From positions 2,910,644-2,974,643 of the forward strand of contig SCFE01000002.1 of NCBI GenBank assembly GCA_004352715.1: a DNA stretch of 64,000 bases, read 5' to 3'. The notes beneath the pieces are model-generated. The model was not told the DNA's origin. It worked only from the letters and a program-made list of their open reading frames with translations, and ran no database searches. The position numbers and the translations under genes were made by a program. The first letter of the stretch is position 1. Each line of letters opens with the position of its first letter. Positions 49,421-62,030 of the stretch are shown here, one piece after another. The stretch is from Hofstenia miamia (Eukaryota; Xenacoelomorpha; Acoela).

Positions 49421-49889
49421 TAAAAAATGTATACTAAGAGATAGCAACAAATTTAATGCATTAGAGACATAAGCACAATATCGACCACCAAACCAAACAC
49501 TCACACAAGCATTGATTTTTATTATTATTATATATTGAGTTTATTAGTTTATAGCTTTAGATTTATTTATATTTTATATTATTTGTAACTTTTTAGCAAA
49601 TATATTGCTTTGGCTCTTTTTATTATTATTAATATTTAATAGGCAATACATACTTAGCGACAATAACACACTACACTCACTCGAAAATTTTGAATAGTTC
49701 TAGAAAACCAAGCTCATGCATTCATATATATATATATATATTATTATTATTATTTTGTTAGTATATGTAACTTGTAGTTTGTAGCTTTGTACTTGTTCTT
49801 TACAGCAATGAATTTGCTTAGACGCTTATTATTTTATTCCTTCTCACAGCTTCATGCTGGTGTGACTCAGGTCGGACAACTCACAAGTT

Positions 49890-50440
49890 CCCAAAATGTC
49901 TGAGAGCTTACCTCAGAACTCTAGCTGCTCCTTCTGTTGGTGGCCTTCCCGTTCCTTGTTCCACTCTATTGAATATTTCCAGAAACGTGCCTTCAAATGG
50001 ATGTCTCCCTTGCCATACAAAGACGCCCTTCTCAAATTCTCCATTCTCCCGCTGTCACTCTACTTCCATGCCTGTGATCTCCTCCTATTCAATCGACTGC
50101 TGACTCGCAAATTGGATCTTGATCCTTTTGATTTCATTAAATNTCGCACCCTTCACTCGTTTTTCAATCGTGCTTGTACTGCTGCTAATTACATTTTGAC
50201 TCTCAACCCTCCAACAGCGATTGATTTCTTTTCCCCGCCACCGAGCTTCAAGAAATCTTTGATGTCTTTCCTCTTTGCTTAGCCTTTCTCCAACTTCGCC
50301 TACTATTCCATTTGCTCCTATTTCATCTTCTGCGACTGTCATCGCTGCCGTAAAACTTGACTTGTTTTTTATTTTTTTGTAGTGTTTGCTTTCAGCGGCT
50401 AAATAAAGTCATTCATTATTGTTATTATTTTTATTATTAA
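49890..50440 (+). mobile_element. LINE 3' end, RT C-terminal domain and tail
   Basis: The frame 49896-50282 includes SIEYFQKRAFKWM, LPYKDALLKFSILPLSLYFH and LLFNRLLTRKLDLDPFDFI, the pattern after the RT thumb of L2/CR1/Jockey-like LINEs (LExVQRRATRxI ... LPLxxRRxxxDLxxLFK). A stop and shift follow. It ends CTAAATAAAGTCATTCATTA with a (TTATT)n tail near 50440. One N at 50143. Just upstream, 49850-49915 resembles 53515-53560, so a scrap of the other LINE family may be fused here. Confidence 0.7.
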
Positions 50441-50939
50441 CAGTGCTGCCTCCTGTACTACTGGGACTGATCACTCAGTAGTTCTAACTCCTCCAAGTAT
50501 CTCTCATGTTTTTTACTTCTGTTTCTAATATGCCAACTACTATTGGGACTACTTCGACTTTCTTCAAGTTATTATTATATTTATTTTCATGGGACACGTA
50601 TCGGGTGGTCGACTATCAGACCAACTCCGCAGTAAAAATTTTATAGATATATTTTATGATATAACTGATTTGAAACAGCAAGAGAATTTATGCTAGATAA
50701 AGCTACAACTCTTCTTCATCGAGTTTTTCAAAAATTGGATAGGCAATTGACAGGAGAAGCTCTTTTATTTCTATTTGAAAGTGGATTATATGAATAGAAT
50801 TTCTACCAAGAAGCTACAACGCATAATAGTAGTTTAACACTATTATACAATCAGTTTCTTTAGTGGATACTGCCATATTAACAAGTCTGGTTGCAACAAA
50901 CAGTTACAAACGCTTAACTCAATTCAAGAAAAATAGTTC

Positions 50940-51872
50940 ATACAAAAAATGCCTTCAAACAATTGTACAGTTCCCTGTATTGCAAACTTAATAACAAGTT
51001 GCTAGGACCTCTATATCTAATAAAAGACCAGATTGTTAATGTACGCAGCTGTGCAGGCCCAACAACAGAGGATCTTGTAAAGTTCATTAGCCAATCTGAA
51101 CAAAAAAACTGTTATCAAAAACTTTATTCTGTGTTCTGGAAAAAATCCACATCTTGGAGTTGCTACCGGCTGCTAAAAAATTTGTCGACAGGAATGATGT
51201 CATATTAAGTTATAACATAATAGTGCTAAAGACTTTTAAAAATGCTAAAATTAATGTTGTAATTTTATTTAAGAAATTTCTGTCTGCTCCCAATACTATT
51301 AGTGGAAAACTGTTCACAACAGAAGGTATAAATCTCCCAAAGTTCGCCATCCAAAAAATAGCAATCTCAATACAAAAGCCCAAAATTAGTTCACTTAGTA
51401 CACTAAAAATGAGTGCTGGAAAATTGAATGTACCAATTTTTCAAACAGTCGAAGTAACCCCAAAAATTATGTTAAAGTAGTATCTAATAAGAGTTCTTAT
51501 GCAAATGTTGCAAACCCACTTTTTGGTTCAAATAGCTCTAACTCTAATTGAACGAAAATTTTACTTCACTAGTGAGATCCTACAGCAAACTTCTAAGTTA
51601 ATATCAATGTTCAAAACGCTTTACAACGAAAGCACCCAACAATCAAGTATTAATGATGGTGGAACAATCTAGTCTCTCAAGTACCACGGACATTCACAAT
51701 AGCAGTAAGCTATTCAATTTTGAAAATTGTTTTGAACATAATATAAAATTTTATATATTAACCTCAGAAGCCTTAGGAAACACAAAACTGAATTTGAGGA
51801 TGTATGTCGTGAACTAATGACAGTATGATGACACTAACCTATATAAGGGTGCAAGTACTCATTCGATTACTA
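50940..51872 (+). mobile_element. Probable 5' part of a LINE interrupted by a Tc1-like element
   Basis: Two overlapping plus frames (50963-51208, 51154-51480) read like decayed coding sequence (AKINVVILFKKFLSAPNTIS, and a Pro/Lys/Ser-rich part) but show no domain I recognise. Their orientation and position, directly before the Tc1-like insertion and the RT at 52640-53165, suggest they belong to the same broken LINE. That link is inference. Confidence 0.35.
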
Positions 51873-52621
51873 CAGTCAAGGTTCATATTAATGCGACATG
51901 AATAAATTTTCATTCACGATTTCTTTACATTTTCATTGTGTTTACGTACAATTTGGCGGTAAAATAGGCAAAAAAATTACATAAAGAATAAAAACAGCAA
52001 CAAAATTCAGCTAATGGTTTGGGGTGCCATTTCTTACTCTGGTGAAAGAACACTTGTTCCTGTCCAGGGCAAAAATTACTGGGGATTCGTATGTAAGCCT
52101 ACTTGATGATCAACTCTCCAGGTTCTATCTAGGCTTCCTGACAGAAATTCTGTTGTTTTTCAACAGGATAATGCACCCGTCCATGTACACAGGCTGTCAA
52201 AAAAACTCATTTCGTAGTTTGAACATCATCCCCACCCCCTGGCCTCCTCATAGTCCCGACCTAAACATAATCGAGAATGTGTGGAAGCGAATTAAACAGG
52301 AAATAAATAAGTCTAATGCTGAAATTCGAAACAGAGACCACCCTTTTGGGAACACATTCTGAAAGCATGGTTGGAGATCGATAATGATTTTATCAAGAAA
52401 CTGTATGAGTCGATTCCCAAAAACTCAAAAAAGGTTATTAGGATGAAAGGGATAACTTCCAGGTACTGATATGTTTCTTTCCCTCAATGTGTTTTCTTTA
52501 TTTCTTATGTAAATTAACTTTCTCCCAATGTGTTTTCTTTATTTCTTATATAAATTCACTTTTTTTTCTGCTACTAGTGATTTTCGTTTTGTTCACGTCG
52601 CATTAATATGAACCGTGACTG
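51873..52621 (+). mobile_element. Tc1-like transposon, internally deleted, TA target site
   Basis: The TIRs are CAGTCAAGGTTCATATTAAT (51873) and the complement of ...CAGTCACGGTTCATATTAAT (ending 52621), continuing GCGAC(A/G)TGAA. TA flanks both sides (51871-51872, 52622-52623). The 749-bp body encodes only the C-terminal part of a DDE transposase, in broken frames: QLMVWGAISYSGERTLVPVQ, a QQDNAPVH-type segment near 52160, then PWPPHSPDLNIIENVWKRIK near 52240 with the third acidic residue. A complete Tc1 transposase is ~340 aa; here the DNA-binding half and first Asp region are missing. Non-autonomous. Confidence 0.9.
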
Positions 52622-52639
52622 TATGAAAAGCAAAGGAGG

Positions 52640-53165
52640 CCGCATTCAATAAGTGAAAAGAGTAAAAAGAATTTTGTGGATGCAAGCCAGTATTTTACAA
52701 TAAATTAATCATTCAACAAAGAAGACCTATAATGAATATTATGCTTTAATAAGTGCTAAGGATGAATGGAGATTCTTAAAAAAACTCCTTAACAAGAAAC
52801 AAAATCTAAGTACAGGCATCAGGGTAATAAGAACTGAACTAAATTACATACAAAAAAATCAAAAGAAGATTGCTGAAATAATAAAACATTTGTTAACATT
52901 GGAAAGTTCAATTTTAGTGAAGAAATGTTGAATTTGAAAAATTGGGATTAACACATCTTCAAGCTGTTCACCTTTTATATGTGGAGTGGCAAAAGCTAGT
53001 ATGCTTGGGATAGCACTTTTGAATCTATACATAAATGATGTTGGAAATAACATCACAGAAACAAATATTTTTTCAGTATGCAGATGGCACATGCATGTTT
53101 GCAACTAACGATTCATTAAATATATGTCCCAAGAGTTAAAAATGACTTGCCATAATTGTCAACAT
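52640..53165 (+). mobile_element. LINE RT relic downstream of the Tc1-like element
   Basis: The plus strand encodes DEWRFLKKLLNKKQNLST (linker), GVAKASMLGIALLNLYINDV (decayed GVPQGSxLGPxLFxLYIND) and FQYADGTCMFATNDSL, where the catalytic YADD has become YADG. It is a dead copy. The Tc1-like element at 51873-52621 lies inside or at the edge of it. Confidence 0.75.
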
Positions 53166-53489
53166 ATTTCAAGAATAATAATCTTTAATTAAATTTAGAA
53201 ATAAGCACACTAAAAAAGCCTAAATTTCAATAATTAACTATCCATAGGAACACAAAAAATTCTACATAGAATTTTCTATTTGTCTATTCCAAAGCTGCCA
53301 CAATTTATATTATCCACTTTTAGGCTTTTATAACAAGCTAATACAAATATGGCTGTTTCTAAAGAGTAGAATCATGTTATCTATACAAAAACACAATAAC
53401 GGAAATTTTTTACAATTTAATAACTGATCTTTGCATCCTCTACTCTTTGTACTACATCCCTTTTACTCCTCTGGTATCAACTCAATCTA

Positions 53490-56115
53490 TTATTATTATT
53501 ATTCTTGCATCTCACAGCTTCATGCGGGTTACCAGGGAGTCTGAGAGCCTCCATGCTTCTTATCACCTTGCTTGTCTGTATGTTGAAGTCCCACAGTATC
53601 TTAACCTTCTCATTCTTAATGGCCCCCTATGGCTTGTGCTCATACCACTTGTCTCCTGCTTCTAACCCATGTTGCTTGCTTAAGCTCCAGTGTACCATTC
53701 GTCCTACCTTGTCATGCCTGAACCTATACTAATTCTGCGCCAACTTCTCACATCCTGCTATCAGATGATCTACTGTCTCCCACTCTTTCTTACATAGCCT
53801 ACACTTATTACTTACTTCCACTCCTTTCTGTCTATATGCTTCTTCAACCAGTTTGTTCATATTGCTTGCTCCTGTGCTGCCATTATCAGTGTTTCCGTTT
53901 CTCTTTTTAGTCCTGCTTTCTTTAACCACTTGTTGCTATCTTCTCTGTCACACTTTTCTGTGTTCCTCCAGTATTCTCCATGCATTGCCTTCTGCCAAAT
54001 ATCTCAACACTGGTATCACCCATGTATTAATTGCTTTTATACTATTCTGCCCATTCAATGCTGACTTCTGTAGTACTTTCCTTACTCTCCTCTTGTACTC
54101 TTTCTTTAGCCTCATCTTCATTTCCACGTGATCTGTTCTGTCCTTCTCTATTACTCCTAAGTACTTGTACCCCTCCTTGACTTCCTCAATCTTATCACCA
54201 CTGCTTGTCCTCAAACCATCTCCATCTATGCACTTGCCTCTGGTCATTGTCACTGTCNNNNNNNNNNNNNNNNNNNNNNNNNNNNNNNNNNNNNNNNNNN
54301 NNNNNNNNNNNNNNNNNNNNNNNNNNNNNNNNNNNNNNNNNNNNNNNNNNNNNNNNNNNNNNNNNNNNNNNNNNNNNNNNNNNNNNNNNNNNNNNNNNNN
54401 NNNNNNNNNNNNNNNNNNNNNNNNNNNNNNNNNNNNNNNNNNNNNNNNNNNNNNNNNNNNNNNNNNNNNNNNNNNNNNNNNNNNNNNNNNNNNNNNNNNN
54501 NNNNNNNNNNNNNNNNNNNNNNNNNNNNNNNNNNNNNNNNNNNNNNNNNNNNNNNNNNNNNNNNNNNNNNNNNNNNNNNNNNNNNNNNNNNNNNNNNNNN
54601 NNNNNNNNNNNNNNNNNNNNNNNNNNNNNNNNNNNNNNNNNNNNNNNNNNNNNNNNNNNNNNNNNNNNNNNNNNNNNNNNNNNNNNNNNNNNNNNNNNNN
54701 NNNNNNNNNNNNNNNNNNNNNNNNNNNNNNNNNNNNNNNNNNNNNNNNNNNNNNNNNNNNNNNNNNNNNNNNNNNNNNNNNNNNNNNNNNNNNNNNNNNN
54801 NNNNNNNNNNNNNNNNNNNNNNNNNNNNNNNNNNNNNNNNNNNNNNNNNNNNNNNNNNNNNNNNNNNNNNNNNNNNNNNNNNNNNNNNNNNNNNNNNNNN
54901 NNNNNNNNNNNNNNNNNNNNNNNNNNNNNNNNNNNNNNNNNNNNNNNNNNNNNNNNNNNNNNNNNNNNNNNNNNNNNNNNNNNNNNNNNNNNNNNNNNNN
55001 NNNNNNNNNNNNNNNNNNNNNNNNNNNNNNNNNNNNNNNNNNNNNNNNNNNNNNNNNNNNNNNNNNNNNNNNNNGAAGTTAGCAATTTCCACGTTGTTGG
55101 CAGACATATTATTGGCCTGAAGTTGTTTGCCTCACTGCCTTTCTTTGGGTCCTTCTGTATCAGAAATGACCTTCCCACTACCATCCACTCTGGGCACCCA
55201 CTCACTACACACTCCTCCAATGCTACTGCTAGTCTCTCATGAACACTTGTGAACTTCTTCAGCCAATACCCATGTACCTCATCTCTGCCTGGCGCCTTCC
55301 AATTCTTCATCTTCTTTAGAGCCTCCTTCAGCTTTGCAGTTGTGATTACTTCTCTTCTTGTCTGAACTCCTTCTGCATCTGCTCACTCTCTATCACTGGT
55401 CCCTCATTTCCCCATATATTCTCCCAGAACCACTTTTTTCTCAATTCTTCTTTCCCATGCTGGCTTTCTGTCTCCCTTATCTTCTTGTTGCCTTTTCTTC
55501 TTCATGTCCATGCCTACATTCTTCAGTACTTCTGTGACACTCCTATCATCTATCCTCTCCAACACTTTATTGACCTTTGCTGTCTCTAATGCTAGCTTGC
55601 TTTTCTTAGCTCCTCGTGGAACTGGGCAACCTAGTTCTCTCACCTATTTCTTCCATCATCTTTTCCTTGATTGCTGCTTCAGTTTCTGCACCACTTCCAC
55701 CACTTCTGTCTCAACGTCTAACACTTCATCTTCCCTTTGCTTAGTCTGTTCAGCTCTTTTTTTCCCTTTACTCTCATCCAACTGTAACTTTTGCACTTGT
55801 CCTGCAAGCCTCTGCTCTGTAACTTCTAAGCGTGTTCCTGCCTTCCTCCATTCTTCCAATATTCTCTTCCTGTAACCCCTCACATCTGGCCTGTTTCTTC
55901 TGTAACACTCCAATGCTGTCCTGTTCTGCTCATCTGCCCACCATTTGTGCCGTTGTCCATTGGTCTGTGTGGATCCTATACTGCCACTTCTCGAGTCCAC
56001 ACTCCCGATTGTGGAGTCCACCTGACCGGAGATTCTTCACACCCTCTGACCATTTAAGGCCTGCCGGGGACTGAGGGCCATTTCTTTTGGTTTCACTCTC
56101 ATTGAAGGTAGGGTC
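53490..56115 (-). mobile_element. LINE with CCHC knuckle, partly hidden by a gap
   Basis: Minus strand in order: 56021-55656 has HKWWADEQNRTALECYRRNR followed by a Lys/Glu-rich coiled coil; 55643-55404 is Lys/Arg-rich (VLERIDDRSVTEVLKNVGMD); 55310-55080 has MKNWKAPGRDEVHGYWLKKF and EANNFRPIICLPTTWKLLT (RT fingers). N at 54258-55074 hides the palm. 54253-53948 has GYKYLGVIEKD and SIKAINTWVIPVLRY. 53929-53729 has CRLCKKEWETVDHLIAGC, a C-x2-C-x8-H-x4-C knuckle. The end is an (AAT)n tail at about 53490-53507. Frameshifts separate the pieces. The clade is not assigned; related relics are at 1-720 and 57250-58710. Confidence 0.85.
54258..55074. other. Assembly gap, 817 N
   Basis: Falls inside the LINE RT domain; the long open frames spanning it are artefacts of N. 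Another gap, 236 N at 56116-56351, lies at the LINE's 5' side. Confidence 0.95.
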
Positions 56116-56351
56116 NNNNNNNNNNNNNNNNNNNNNNNNNNNNNNNNNNNNNNNNNNNNNNNNNNNNNNNNNNNNNNNNNNNNNNNNNNNNNNNNNNNNN
56201 NNNNNNNNNNNNNNNNNNNNNNNNNNNNNNNNNNNNNNNNNNNNNNNNNNNNNNNNNNNNNNNNNNNNNNNNNNNNNNNNNNNNNNNNNNNNNNNNNNNN
56301 NNNNNNNNNNNNNNNNNNNNNNNNNNNNNNNNNNNNNNNNNNNNNNNNNNN

Positions 56352-56385
<34 letters not shown>

Positions 56386-56420
56386 GGTTAAATAAAGTTG
56401 ATAATCATTATTATTATTAT
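56352..56420. repeat. (TTA)n arrays after a gap, LINE-type tail
   Basis: TTA array 56352-56385, then GGTTAAATAAAGTTGATAAT and a second short TTA array. The AATAAAG ... (ATT)n form matches the LINE 3' ends at 50400 and 63170, so a plus-strand LINE end is probably hidden in the gap. Confidence 0.6.
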
Positions 56421-56429
56421 GCACAATAA

Positions 56430-57190
56430 TTTTTTTACATCTAATCTCACTTAAGATACGATAAATATATATATATATATATATCTTGCGAATTTTACAT
56501 TGTCAGAAATATTATTATGAGACTCAGGGTTTCTCTGAACATCAATTCTTCTTTCGCAAAAACCCAAAAAAAATTAACTTTATAGTAACTGAAATTAATT
56601 TAAAATTGGAAATACTTTCTTCTAAATCTACAATAAGTAGTGTTCTTCAAGATTCATCAAGACTTGCCTTTTCCCTTGACATGAGTTGCTTTTATAATTT
56701 GGTTGTCTTTCATTCAACACTGAAGTGTTTTTTCAATATTAAAGCAAATTATGCTAACCCAAAATTGTTGAGAACCCAGATCCACTTTTGCATTCAGCAT
56801 TTTATGAATTTAATAGTTTGACCTTTTCCTTTAATTCACTTAAATAGTTAATAAATCGTCTGACTGGACAATTGCTGAAATTGCCAGCATAGTATTTGGC
56901 ATTAAATTTTAAGGTACTTCATTAAATCTTACATTTTCAGCAACGTCCTTAGCCTTTAATTTGGCGTCTAGAAAAAATATTGAATGGGTTTTTTTAAGTT
57001 TTCCACACGTATTAGCATATCATTTTGTGGTTTCCTTACTGACGAAGAAATCAAAAGCTTTTAGTTATGCATTCTGCCTTCATGTGATTGATGATGAAAA
57101 ATTTCTTGTTCAAGTTTATATTACGTTTCATGTAATTTCATCATTTGTTCAGCATTCCACGCTCTTTATTGTAATTAATAAAGATACACT
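56430..57190. other. AT-rich spacer, no gene recognised
   Basis: Two plus frames (56486-56821 and 56961-57254) are open for about 100 codons. They are Phe/Ser/Leu-rich and lack any motif, and the second runs into an (AAT)n array. Possibly old retroelement sequence; not called as genes. Confidence 0.35.
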
Positions 57191-57199
57191 TAACACTAA

Positions 57200-58710
57200 A
57201 GATAACAATAATAATAATAATAATAATAACAATTTTGTTGAAATAGACAACTGAATTTGAGTAGGCAAAGAGGGATCTATAAAATCTACAAGAGAAAAGG
57301 CTTAGAAAATAATTGGTGGCAGAAGCTAAGTCATTGAGAAGGAATAGAGCAAGAGCAAAACAGGGAAGAGAATATATGAAGTTTGAGATACAAAAAGAAA
57401 GATTCCAAAATGAATTTGATGTAAAAGAACGGTCTACAGCTAAATTAGAGAAAGATCTATTAGAGTTCTGGGAGAATGTTGGGGGAATTGTGAGACAAAA
57501 ATAGAGAGTGAGCAGATTAAAAAAGGGCTTATATATATATATATATATATTATGCATGGGTATAGCTTGAAGAAATGCAAGAGTATTAATGAGGGATTTT
57601 AGGGCAATGTGTTGTGAGTGGGCATCCAGAATGGATGGTATTGGGAAGAACATTCCTGATACAGAAGGACTCAAAGAATAGAAATGAGGCAAACGATTTA
57701 AGACCAATAATATGCCTTATAACAATATTAACGTTGTTAACCTCAGTCATTTCAAGCAGGCTAACATGATACTTGTAGGAAAAAAGCTGAAAACAGAGGA
57801 CAAGAGTGGTGAAGAACAAAGAATGCAGAATGCAAAGATCAGTTGTTCTTGTTCATAGAGCAAGGAGTAATGGAGAACTTTAATAGATGACCAACTAAGC
57901 AATCGCGTGGATAGATTACAGAAAAGCATATGATAGTATATTACGTAAGTGGGGAATGAGAACACTAGATACAAATGGAGTTCCACAGAAGTGGTTTGAG
58001 GATGCATTTTATATAACGAGGCTTAGGTGTTTGATAATTCTAGAGAACGTCTAGTACTGTTACTGTGTGTTGCTAGAATAATTCAAATCACAGAAAGACC
58101 AAAGATAGGCACATTGTATAAGTTAAAGAATATTGTTAGAGTAGTATATGAAGGACGTGAAAATATATTCCAGTTAAAGGAAGGTGTTGAAGAAGCAAGT
58201 GGAGACATTTTTCAAGGCAAATAGAAGGTATGGATTACAGGCTATTAGTATTTTGAATTGATGGAGAAAGACAAAGCAAATTATGGGAAGATGAAGTGAA
58301 GTCTAAGGAGAGTAAAGAAGATATTACAAAGCTCACATAGAATGGCCATAACAGAATCAAAGCAACAATGTTGTAATGCTCTTTAGAAATCCTTGGGAGG
58401 AATCAAGACAGAATGAAAAAAATTGTGAATATCGATGCAGCACAAAAGAAAAGGACTTGCAATTGTTGAGAAAGATGAACTAGCAACATTAAGACTGAAG
58501 ACATATGTAGAAAAAAAAGTTAAGAGATTATTGCTGGATGTATGTAGGTAAGAAAGATGCAAACAGAGGATGAAAGCAAAAATGCATTCCAAATAGGGTA
58601 CATGCAAAGAGGCAATGAAGGTAAAGACAGTAGAGAGTGCAAAGAAACACGTGGTTAAGGGGGGGGCAGAACTCAAGCGACAAAAGAGAAGGATTGATAA
58701 TTGCACATCA
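57200..58710 (+). mobile_element. Degenerate second copy of the CCHC LINE, plus strand
   Basis: Around 57600-57720 broken frames give VSGHPEWMV, RTFLIQKDSKNRNEAN and LRPIICL, matching VVSGCPEWMVVGRSFLIQKD ... FRPIICL of 55310-55130. 57310-57500 matches its basic N-terminal region in character. 57900-57990 and later parts look like the RT palm, which is hidden by the gap in the other copy. An (AAT)n array precedes it (57205-57230) and a (TA)n array interrupts it (57531-57550). Many stops, non-functional. Confidence 0.65.
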
Positions 58711-59179
58711 ATAAGAATTTTCGTCGGAGCTTAGACTTAAAAAGGTAGGATTATAAATGGAGCTACTGCAGCTCCCTAGCCGACCGGCTTCATTTGGGCA
58801 AGAACGGGATTTTTTGGGATAGGACCTTTTTGATACTTCTAAGAAAGCCCGGTAATTTTGCATAAATTTCTAGAATTAAATATATTTCTTGCTTTATCTG
58901 AAAAGCATCGAGTTTTTGCTTAGCTAAAAGAAAATACTTTAACCATTTAAAGTTCAAGAAAAATTTTATTTCTACAGGTTACTGTATTGCATTGAGAATA
59001 CAAATTAAATTGACTTATCTACAATCTTTCAATGTTTTCGCTATGAATTTAGTTATCATAGTTTTTGATTGCGTATGTTTACTTGCTACTTTGTTTTTGG
59101 AACTATCTGATAATAATGGTAAATTTTGTCAAAAAAGTTATTGATTTGTTTTGGAGCAAAACTTAGAAAAAACACAAAA

Positions 59180-59320
59180 CTGTGTGTGTGTGTGGGGGGG
59201 GGNNNNNNNNNNNNNNNNNNNNNNNNNNNNNNNNNNNNNNNNNNNNNNNNNNNNNNNNNNNNNNNNNNNNNNNNNNNNNNNNNNNNNNNNNNNNNNNNNN
59301 NNNNNNNNNNNNNNNGGGCG
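59180..59320. repeat. (GT)n/G-run and 113-N gap
   Basis: GTGTGTGTG then a G run leads into N 59203-59315; G-rich sequence resumes after it. The frames around it are artefacts. Confidence 0.85.
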
Positions 59321-59479
59321 GGTGGAATTAGCAAAAGAGTTATTAAGCCAAAAAAATTCAATAAAAATTTTGTATTGCCAAAAAGTCAAAATTTGGAAAA
59401 ACCGACTAATTATTGTCAAAAACTACATGCTGAAAAGACTTGCAAGTTATTCAATGAATACTAAAACACATAGATGAAA

Positions 59480-60355
59480 AATGGAAAATCAAAAAGGGCA
59501 AGCCCATAGCGGGGCAAGAAGAGTAGCATTGCTCAGAGTGATAACTTACGCATTTAAAGCAACCAGTGTGCAAAGGTAGAGTTATGATTTAAGAGCACAA
59601 GTAGGATTTTAATCGGTGGGGGATACATCCCCGTGGTGATCAACTAGAAGCTTTCCACTTTTTGATAAAATAAACCCTGAAATTCATTCTCTCCACAATC
59701 CTAATTTATCATATTTCAATTTTTTTACCAATTATTTTAATTTTTAACTGAAAGAATCCGTATTGAAAATCTCCACTAATGAACGCTAATTATAAAGATA
59801 AATGAAATTTGATACAATTGTCTGCTGAATTCAATTAATGAAGATATGTTAACAAACCCCTACTTACCTTCAATTAAAAAATTTCTGACACGCAATTTTG
59901 TCGATATTTTACTGAATATCTGTGAATTCGTATTGGACTAATTGTTTAAGGAAGACAGCTACAGTTTTAATAAATATGTTGTTTGCAATTTGAAAGTTTG
60001 CATATTTAACAATATATGCTAAAATGATTAAACTGGTGCCTTAACCTTTCCAAAAAATGAATTCAAAATTCCAAATTTTAAAAGTTATTAGATTGGAAGC
60101 ATATATTTTCCAACATATTGAATTTAGGTTATTGTGAAAATATTCCTATTATATACATATAAACTATTTAATTGCACTTGATTTACAAAACTGGGGTTCA
60201 TTGCCACCTAGTTTTAAAATGCTACCACGGGTTTGTTATGGCTTAACTGTGAAAACACATGTCATAGGATAATGTGAATCTGTAAATCTTATTAACCTAA
60301 GACACAAATCAATGTACAAAAACAATTTTCAATAATGGCAATTATATATATATAT

Positions 60356-60387
<32 letters not shown>

Positions 60388-62030
60388 TCTTTTTTGTTTG
60401 CTTCATTATTCATTCAGTAAAAACACTAGTGGGTACATATACTTCTAATTATGTTGATAATCTCATTGAATTTGCTGTTAGTAGAAATTTTGTTTCTATT
60501 CAATAATTTTCACATTTGAAACATCAGATGTCAATATATTCTCAGGGTTGCTCGCTGTTCTACTGCTATGGACACTTGGTTATAAAACTGTATTAATTCA
60601 TAACGAAATTCGATAGCCTAACAGCTTGTGGTTTTATTGTTTTGTAGTCTTTATGGTGTATTATAATTCATAAATAAAGACAGAATGCTGGCCATTGTCT
60701 TCAAAGAAATGGCGCAGTTTCTTATTGTAATTCAATTATTAATTGAGTTAGCGAGAACACAGCAAAGTAGCATAATAAATTTTATAGCATCTATATCTGA
60801 TGATAAATATTAATGTAATTATGGACAACGTAATTCACAATAAATGTATAAGTTATTATCAACTGATTCATTGATCTCTGTTCTAATTTACAGTGCTTAA
60901 TGAATGAATACATGTTAACCTTGAACTTTAATATCAATTCTCCTGTAAAGTGTTGTTCTTATTACCCATTTAAAGGTCAAAAATTGAAAACACGAGTTCA
61001 ATATATTGAAAAACAGTAATTTGATATGTGCGATGCCTCGTAAAGGCTTTCTTTCCTATTCATAACTTGGCTTATTCCAAATTAGTGAGGAAGTTTTCTC
61101 ATTGGGTTTGAGCCACGACGGTTTCTCATGTCAGGGCAAGAACTTCTGACATCATTTCCGACGCCCTTGAACGAAGTTTGAGCGCTTTACCTATGAATGC
61201 AAAAAGTTGAGGTTAGTTATTGCAATCAAGAGCATTATTGTTTGAAAACTGGGGAGCATTTGATTTGAATGATGTTAAACAATCGGATTTTTCATTCATC
61301 ATAATTGATGTACTGATATCCAAGGATTTCCAAATTTCTTAATAATATGCTTGGAGAAAATTGTTTCAAAATGTGGACCAAACCGATGAGGTTCTTGTGA
61401 ATACAATAAGCAGCTAAGGATCTGGCTGTTCATAAGCATGAGCTATTATTGGGATGTGCTTGAATGTATGAGAACATTTCTATCTCTGGCTCAAGAGTAA
61501 ACCTCTGATTTCGTATTTCATCCCTTCCAAGCTCGAGTTAAAAAAACAACTTGGTTTTTTATTTCCCTTTCACAGACAACCAAAACTTGGGAATTTCATC
61601 TTTCCACTTTGGGCCTTAAGTAATTCTCAAAAAAACGTTTAACTTAATAAGTAATCTTTAAAATACAAATGTTCTACAAATCAGAAGCAATTAGAATAAC
61701 AAGACGCCAAATCAACATAATAGAACGTAAAATAAATATTGTATGCAAATCCTTTATATATTTTTAGCTTTCTATTATTTCGCGATTGGAAATCCTTCCT
61801 TAGTTATATTCAGTTAACGTTGGCACTATTCAATGTCTTATTGACTGTTGTAAAAATAAGTAGTAAACCTTAAAATGTGAAGATGTACTTATTCTTATGT
61901 TCCATTAACATGAATGAAAACATTGAAATGCATAAAGGTAAGTGCTGGTGCACAACTTGCAAGCCTACTTATTTTGTGTACTTCCTGTTTTTCTAGTAGT
62001 TTTTGTATAAATATATGTAATATAATTACA
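59480..62030. other. AT-rich intergenic, no gene recognised
   Basis: Contains (TA)n at 60343-60388. A more GC-rich island at 61080-61190 on the minus strand carries a good branch/acceptor string (CTAAC ... CATTCATAG at about 61213-61188) followed by an open frame containing LKLRSRASEMMSEVLALT and a stop. This could be a terminal exon of an unseen gene, but it is not identified. Confidence 0.35.

Noticed and set aside
54165-55310. Frames of 285-371 codons
   Set aside because: Made almost entirely of N; only the ends are real LINE sequence on the minus strand.
55504-56074. Plus-strand frames of 80-123 codons
   Set aside because: Ser/Phe/Leu-rich complements of the Lys/Glu-rich LINE N-terminal region on the minus strand.
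57141-58706. Minus-strand frames up to 188 codons
   Set aside because: Complements of a purine-rich plus-strand LINE copy; they run through (TA)n and (AAT)n arrays.
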